This document shows, piece by piece, positions 61,516 through 64,000 of a DNA stretch of 64,000 nt (the first letter of the stretch is position 1; each line of letters starts with the position of its first letter). The position numbers were made by a program, and so were the translations under genes. Below the pieces are notes generated by a model. It saw nothing but the letters and a program-made list of their open reading frames with translations. It was not told the origin of the DNA and did not search any database. Origin of the DNA: Agromyces terreus (lineage in GTDB: Bacteria; Actinomycetota; Actinomycetes; Actinomycetales; Microbacteriaceae); NCBI RefSeq assembly GCF_009749465.1, contig NZ_WBIS01000012.1, positions 1 through 64,000 of the forward strand, written 5' to 3'.

Positions 61516-62082
61516 TTACTTCGTCTCCCCTGCGGCGGCCTTCTCGGACGCCTCGAGGTCGGCGAGGAACCGGTCGACCACGGCCTGGGCCTTCTGGTCG
61601 TCGGTGAGCGACTCGCCGATGACGCCCGAAGCCAGGTCGATCGCGATGGTGCCGACCTCGGAGCGGAGCGAGACGAGCGCGGACTGGCGCTCGGCCTCGA
61701 TCTGCGCCTGGGCGCTCGCGGTGACGCGAGCAGCCTCGGACACCGCGGCGTCCTTCGCCTCGGCGACGATCTTCTTGCCGTCTTCACGCGCGGTCTCGCG
61801 GATGGCACCGGCCTCGGCGCGCGCGTCGGCGAGCTGAGCGGTGTACTGCTCGAGCGCGGCCTCGGCCTTGCGCTGAGCCTCGTCGGCCTTCGCGATGTTT
61901 CCCTCGATCGCCTCGCCACGCTCATCGAGCATCTTCTGGACGCGCGGGAGCACGTACTTCCAGAAGAAGATCAGGATGATGACGAAGCAGACCGACGACC
62001 AGAGGATGTCGTAGAACTCGGGAATGACCGGGCTGTGGGTCTCGCCACCCTCGGTTGCAGCGCTCAGTACTGCATGAAGCAC
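61516..62082 (-). CDS. atpF: ATP synthase b subunit
   Basis: The 188-residue peripheral stalk subunit. One helix spans the membrane at about residues 24-45 (YDILWSSVCFVIILIFFWKY). A long charged coiled coil follows (LDERGEAIEGNIAKADEAQR onward). It precedes atpH by three bases. Confidence 0.95.
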   Translation of the reverse strand: MLHAVLSAATEGGETHSPVIPEFYDILWSSVCFVIILIFFWKYVLPRVQKMLDERGEAIEGNIAKADEAQRKAEAALEQYTAQLADARAEAGAIRETAREDGKKIVAEAKDAAVSEAARVTASAQAQIEAERQSALVSLRSEVGTIAIDLASGVIGESLTDDQKAQAVVDRFLADLEASEKAAAGETK

Positions 62083-62110
62083 GTTGGCCTCCTCAGTTGC
62101 GGCGGGTGGA

Positions 62111-62359
<249 letters not shown>

Positions 62360-62389
62360 CTAGGGATGTTTCTGGGCGGGTGCCCGGGC

Positions 62390-63202
62390 TCAGTGCTCTT
62401 CGGCGACCGCGAGCTGGATGTAGACCGCGGTGAGAAGGGCGAAGACGTATGCCTGCAGGACGGCGACGAGGATCTCGAACAGCGTGAACGCGAGCCCGAA
62501 GGCGAACGTTCCGGCGCCGACCAGGGTCCACCAGCCGCCGAGGGAGAAGACGAAGAACTGCGTGGCTGCGAAGAAGAGCACGAGCAGGAGGTGACCGACG
62601 ATCATGTTCATCATGAGTCGCAGCGTCAGCGTGATCGGCCGGATGATGAAGGTCGAGATCAGCTCGATCGGCGTGACGATGATGTACACCGGCCACGGGA
62701 CACCCGAGGGGAAGAGGGAGTTCTTGAAGAAGTTCTTCGGGCTCTTCTTGACGCCCGCGTAGATGAAGGTGATGTAGGCGACGATCGCGAGGACCAGCGG
62801 CACACCGATGACGGAGGTGCCGGCGATGTTCAGGAACGGGATGACGCCCGTGATGTTCATGAACAGGATCATGAAGAACATCGTCGTGAGGATCGGCAGG
62901 AAGCGCCGGCCGTCCTTCTTGCCGAGGAGATCCTCGGCGATGTTGACGCGAACCAGGTCGAGACCCATCTCGATGAGGCTCTGGAAGCGGCCCGGAACCA
63001 CGCGGAGATGCCGCGTGCCGAGCCAGAAGACCAGGAGCAGTGCTGCGACCGCGACGAAGCGGACGAGCATGATGCGGTTGATCTCGAAGGCGGTGTCTTC
63101 GAAGAGCAGCGCCCCCGGGAAGAATTCGTCGATGGACGGCCCGTGGAATTCACCATCGTTGGTTGACATCGGAACCAGAAGGTTCAGAGCGTTAGCTAGC
63201 AG
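62390..63202 (-). CDS. atpB: ATP synthase a subunit, start uncertain
   Basis: The membrane subunit that carries protons to the c-ring, about 260-270 residues with five or six helices. The essential Arg is in TLRLMMNMIVGH; E. coli-type proteins have LRLFGNM. FHGPSIDEFFPGALLF near the N-terminus is the family opening. The start is unclear. ATG 63169 has no ribosome-binding site, whereas AGGAG (63213-63209) stands six bases before an in-frame CTG at 63202, which I use. ATG 63253 and GTG 63271 are further options. Confidence 0.9.
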   Translation of the reverse strand: MLANALNLLVPMSTNDGEFHGPSIDEFFPGALLFEDTAFEINRIMLVRFVAVAALLLVFWLGTRHLRVVPGRFQSLIEMGLDLVRVNIAEDLLGKKDGRRFLPILTTMFFMILFMNITGVIPFLNIAGTSVIGVPLVLAIVAYITFIYAGVKKSPKNFFKNSLFPSGVPWPVYIIVTPIELISTFIIRPITLTLRLMMNMIVGHLLLVLFFAATQFFVFSLGGWWTLVGAGTFAFGLAFTLFEILVAVLQAYVFALLTAVYIQLAVAEEH

Positions 63203-63307
63203 CGCTATCTCCTGTTTCGGGGCGTGGAGCTCGGCTCTCGCGACGACGAACATCGGAACGGTTTCACGCACAGGCCGAAGCAGGCGTTTACCGGGGGGAT
63301 CCCCATT

Positions 63308-63313
63308 ACTCTA
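63308..63313 (-). promoter_or_regulatory. Probable -10 box of the atp operon
   Basis: TAGAGT on the minus strand lies in the gap between the AtpI-like gene and atpB and would give a leader of roughly 100 bases. Confidence 0.4.
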
Positions 63314-63383
63314 GCAAGAGTTCGGGCATCGGACGAATCGCCGTCGAAGTTCGTTCGAGCCGACTTCGACACGACGTCGAAAT

Positions 63384-63863
63384 TCAGTCGTCGGTCGGCG
63401 CCGGCGGCAGTTCGACATCGCTGACATGCGGCATGCGCGAGGTCGTGATCACGATCACGTCGACCACGAGCGAGGCGATGACGCCCGCTACGAGGCTGAG
63501 GAAGAGCACGGTCGTGTCGAGCCACGCGGCGTCGCGCAGGAGCACCACGAGCACGATGAAGACGATGAACTTCAGCAGCCAGCCGCCGAGCACGATGCCG
63601 AAGAATGCGCCCACGAAGAGGTCGCTCGAGGCGAACCGGTTCGCGATGAGGATGCTCGCCGCGGTGATGCCCATGAAGACGACCGCCATGGCCGTGCCCA
63701 CGAGCGCCCCGGCGAGCCCTTCGCCGCCGGCGAAGACGAACCCGAGCACGGCCGTGACCACGAACAGGACGGCGGCCACGATGCCGCCGAGCGTGAGGGC
63801 GCGCCGCAGCACCGGGTTGGAGGTCGGCGTGCGATCGGCGGATTCAGGGCGTGCGTCGGTCAT
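63384..63863 (-). CDS. AtpI-like four-helix membrane protein
   Basis: A 159-residue protein with four hydrophobic helices (about 24-46, 50-72, 84-106, 116-140) just upstream of atpB. Position and topology match the weakly conserved AtpI/ATP synthase protein I, thought to help c-ring assembly. No motif proves it. ATG 63863 overlaps the upstream stop by one base (TGATG), so it is coupled to that gene. Confidence 0.75.
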   Translation of the reverse strand: MTDARPESADRTPTSNPVLRRALTLGGIVAAVLFVVTAVLGFVFAGGEGLAGALVGTAMAVVFMGITAASILIANRFASSDLFVGAFFGIVLGGWLLKFIVFIVLVVLLRDAAWLDTTVLFLSLVAGVIASLVVDVIVITTSRMPHVSDVELPPAPTDD

Positions 63864-64000
63864 CAGGCTCCAGTCGTGGGGTCGCCCGATTCTACCGACG
63901 GCTCCCTGAGCGGATGCCGGTCGGCTGCGCCGGGCGGCAGCACCTCGACCACCCCGTGCGGGCCCAGCTCGTCGGCGGTCTCCGCCTCGGCGGCCGACCC
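63863..64000 (-). CDS. C-terminal end of an upstream gene (partial)
   Basis: An open frame enters from the window edge and ends at TGA 63865-63863, overlapping the AtpI-like ATG. The 45 visible residues are hydrophilic (GVVEVLPPGAADRHPLREPS) and look like a cytoplasmic tail. In actinobacteria the gene at this place often encodes a WecA/MraY-type glycosyl-phosphate transferase, but nothing visible proves it. Confidence 0.55.
   Translation of the reverse strand, partial: GSAAEAETADELGPHGVVEVLPPGAADRHPLREPSVESGDPTTGA

Overview
This window comes from a high-GC actinobacterium. The start-codon mix (many GTG), the TANNNT-N6-start leaderless promoters, the 77-residue ATP synthase c subunit, the IF-2 N-terminal repeats and the surplus of the heptamer GGATGCC all point to Microbacteriaceae. 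An Agromyces-like genus is my guess, but the genus is inference. Most genes lie on the minus strand. I found no tRNA, rRNA, insertion sequence, phage gene or CRISPR array.

Region by region. (1) 1-2156 is the start of the nusA-ylxR-infB translation operon. (2) 2266-9085 holds an AGCS amino-acid symporter, a DUF1206 membrane protein, proS, a PadR regulator with two palindromic operators, and a LAXTG-anchored surface protein. (3) 9047-16197 holds a COG2907 flavoprotein behind a 12-codon leaderless leader peptide, ispG, scoAB, a thiolase, LtrA and a SHOCT protein. (4) 16333-24270 holds repeats, a NarL-type two-component system, rseP, dxr, a REP-like element, a degenerate phosphopantetheinyl-transferase homologue, an acyltransferase, an exported lipoprotein and an OsmC protein. 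(5) 24427-31195 holds gabT-asparaginase and the polyamine importer potDABC. (6) 31314-48900 is a nine-gene, 17.6 kb block of tightly overlapping genes: FHA, PP2C, Ser/Thr kinase, a 1957-residue Ig/Fn3 membrane protein, MoxR, DUF58, a transglutaminase-like protein without its catalytic Cys and His, a zinc-ribbon FHA protein, and an EccC-like FtsK/SpoIIIE ATPase. (7) 48932-52452 holds an aldehyde dehydrogenase, an AsnC regulator and a class III aminotransferase. (8) 52509-54915 holds DUF4192 and the alkylation-repair pair ogt-tag. (9) 54964-64000 holds the ATP synthase operon with an AAA ATPase and yaaA at its end.

How the genes work together. Regions 5 and 7 make a coherent putrescine route: import by PotABCD, transamination to 4-aminobutyraldehyde, oxidation to GABA, then GabT, with AsnC as the likely local regulator. 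Region 6 sits inside that route and looks like one machine. A kinase-phosphatase pair and two FHA readers would act on a MoxR/DUF58 assembly module, a giant surface protein and a type-VII-like motor, yet no WXG100 substrate or EccB/D/E/mycosin gene is present. This block is my best candidate for an under-described system. The order dxr-rseP-ispG-proS-nusA-ylxR-infB matches the actinobacterial backbone known from Mycobacterium tuberculosis, with other genes inserted between them.
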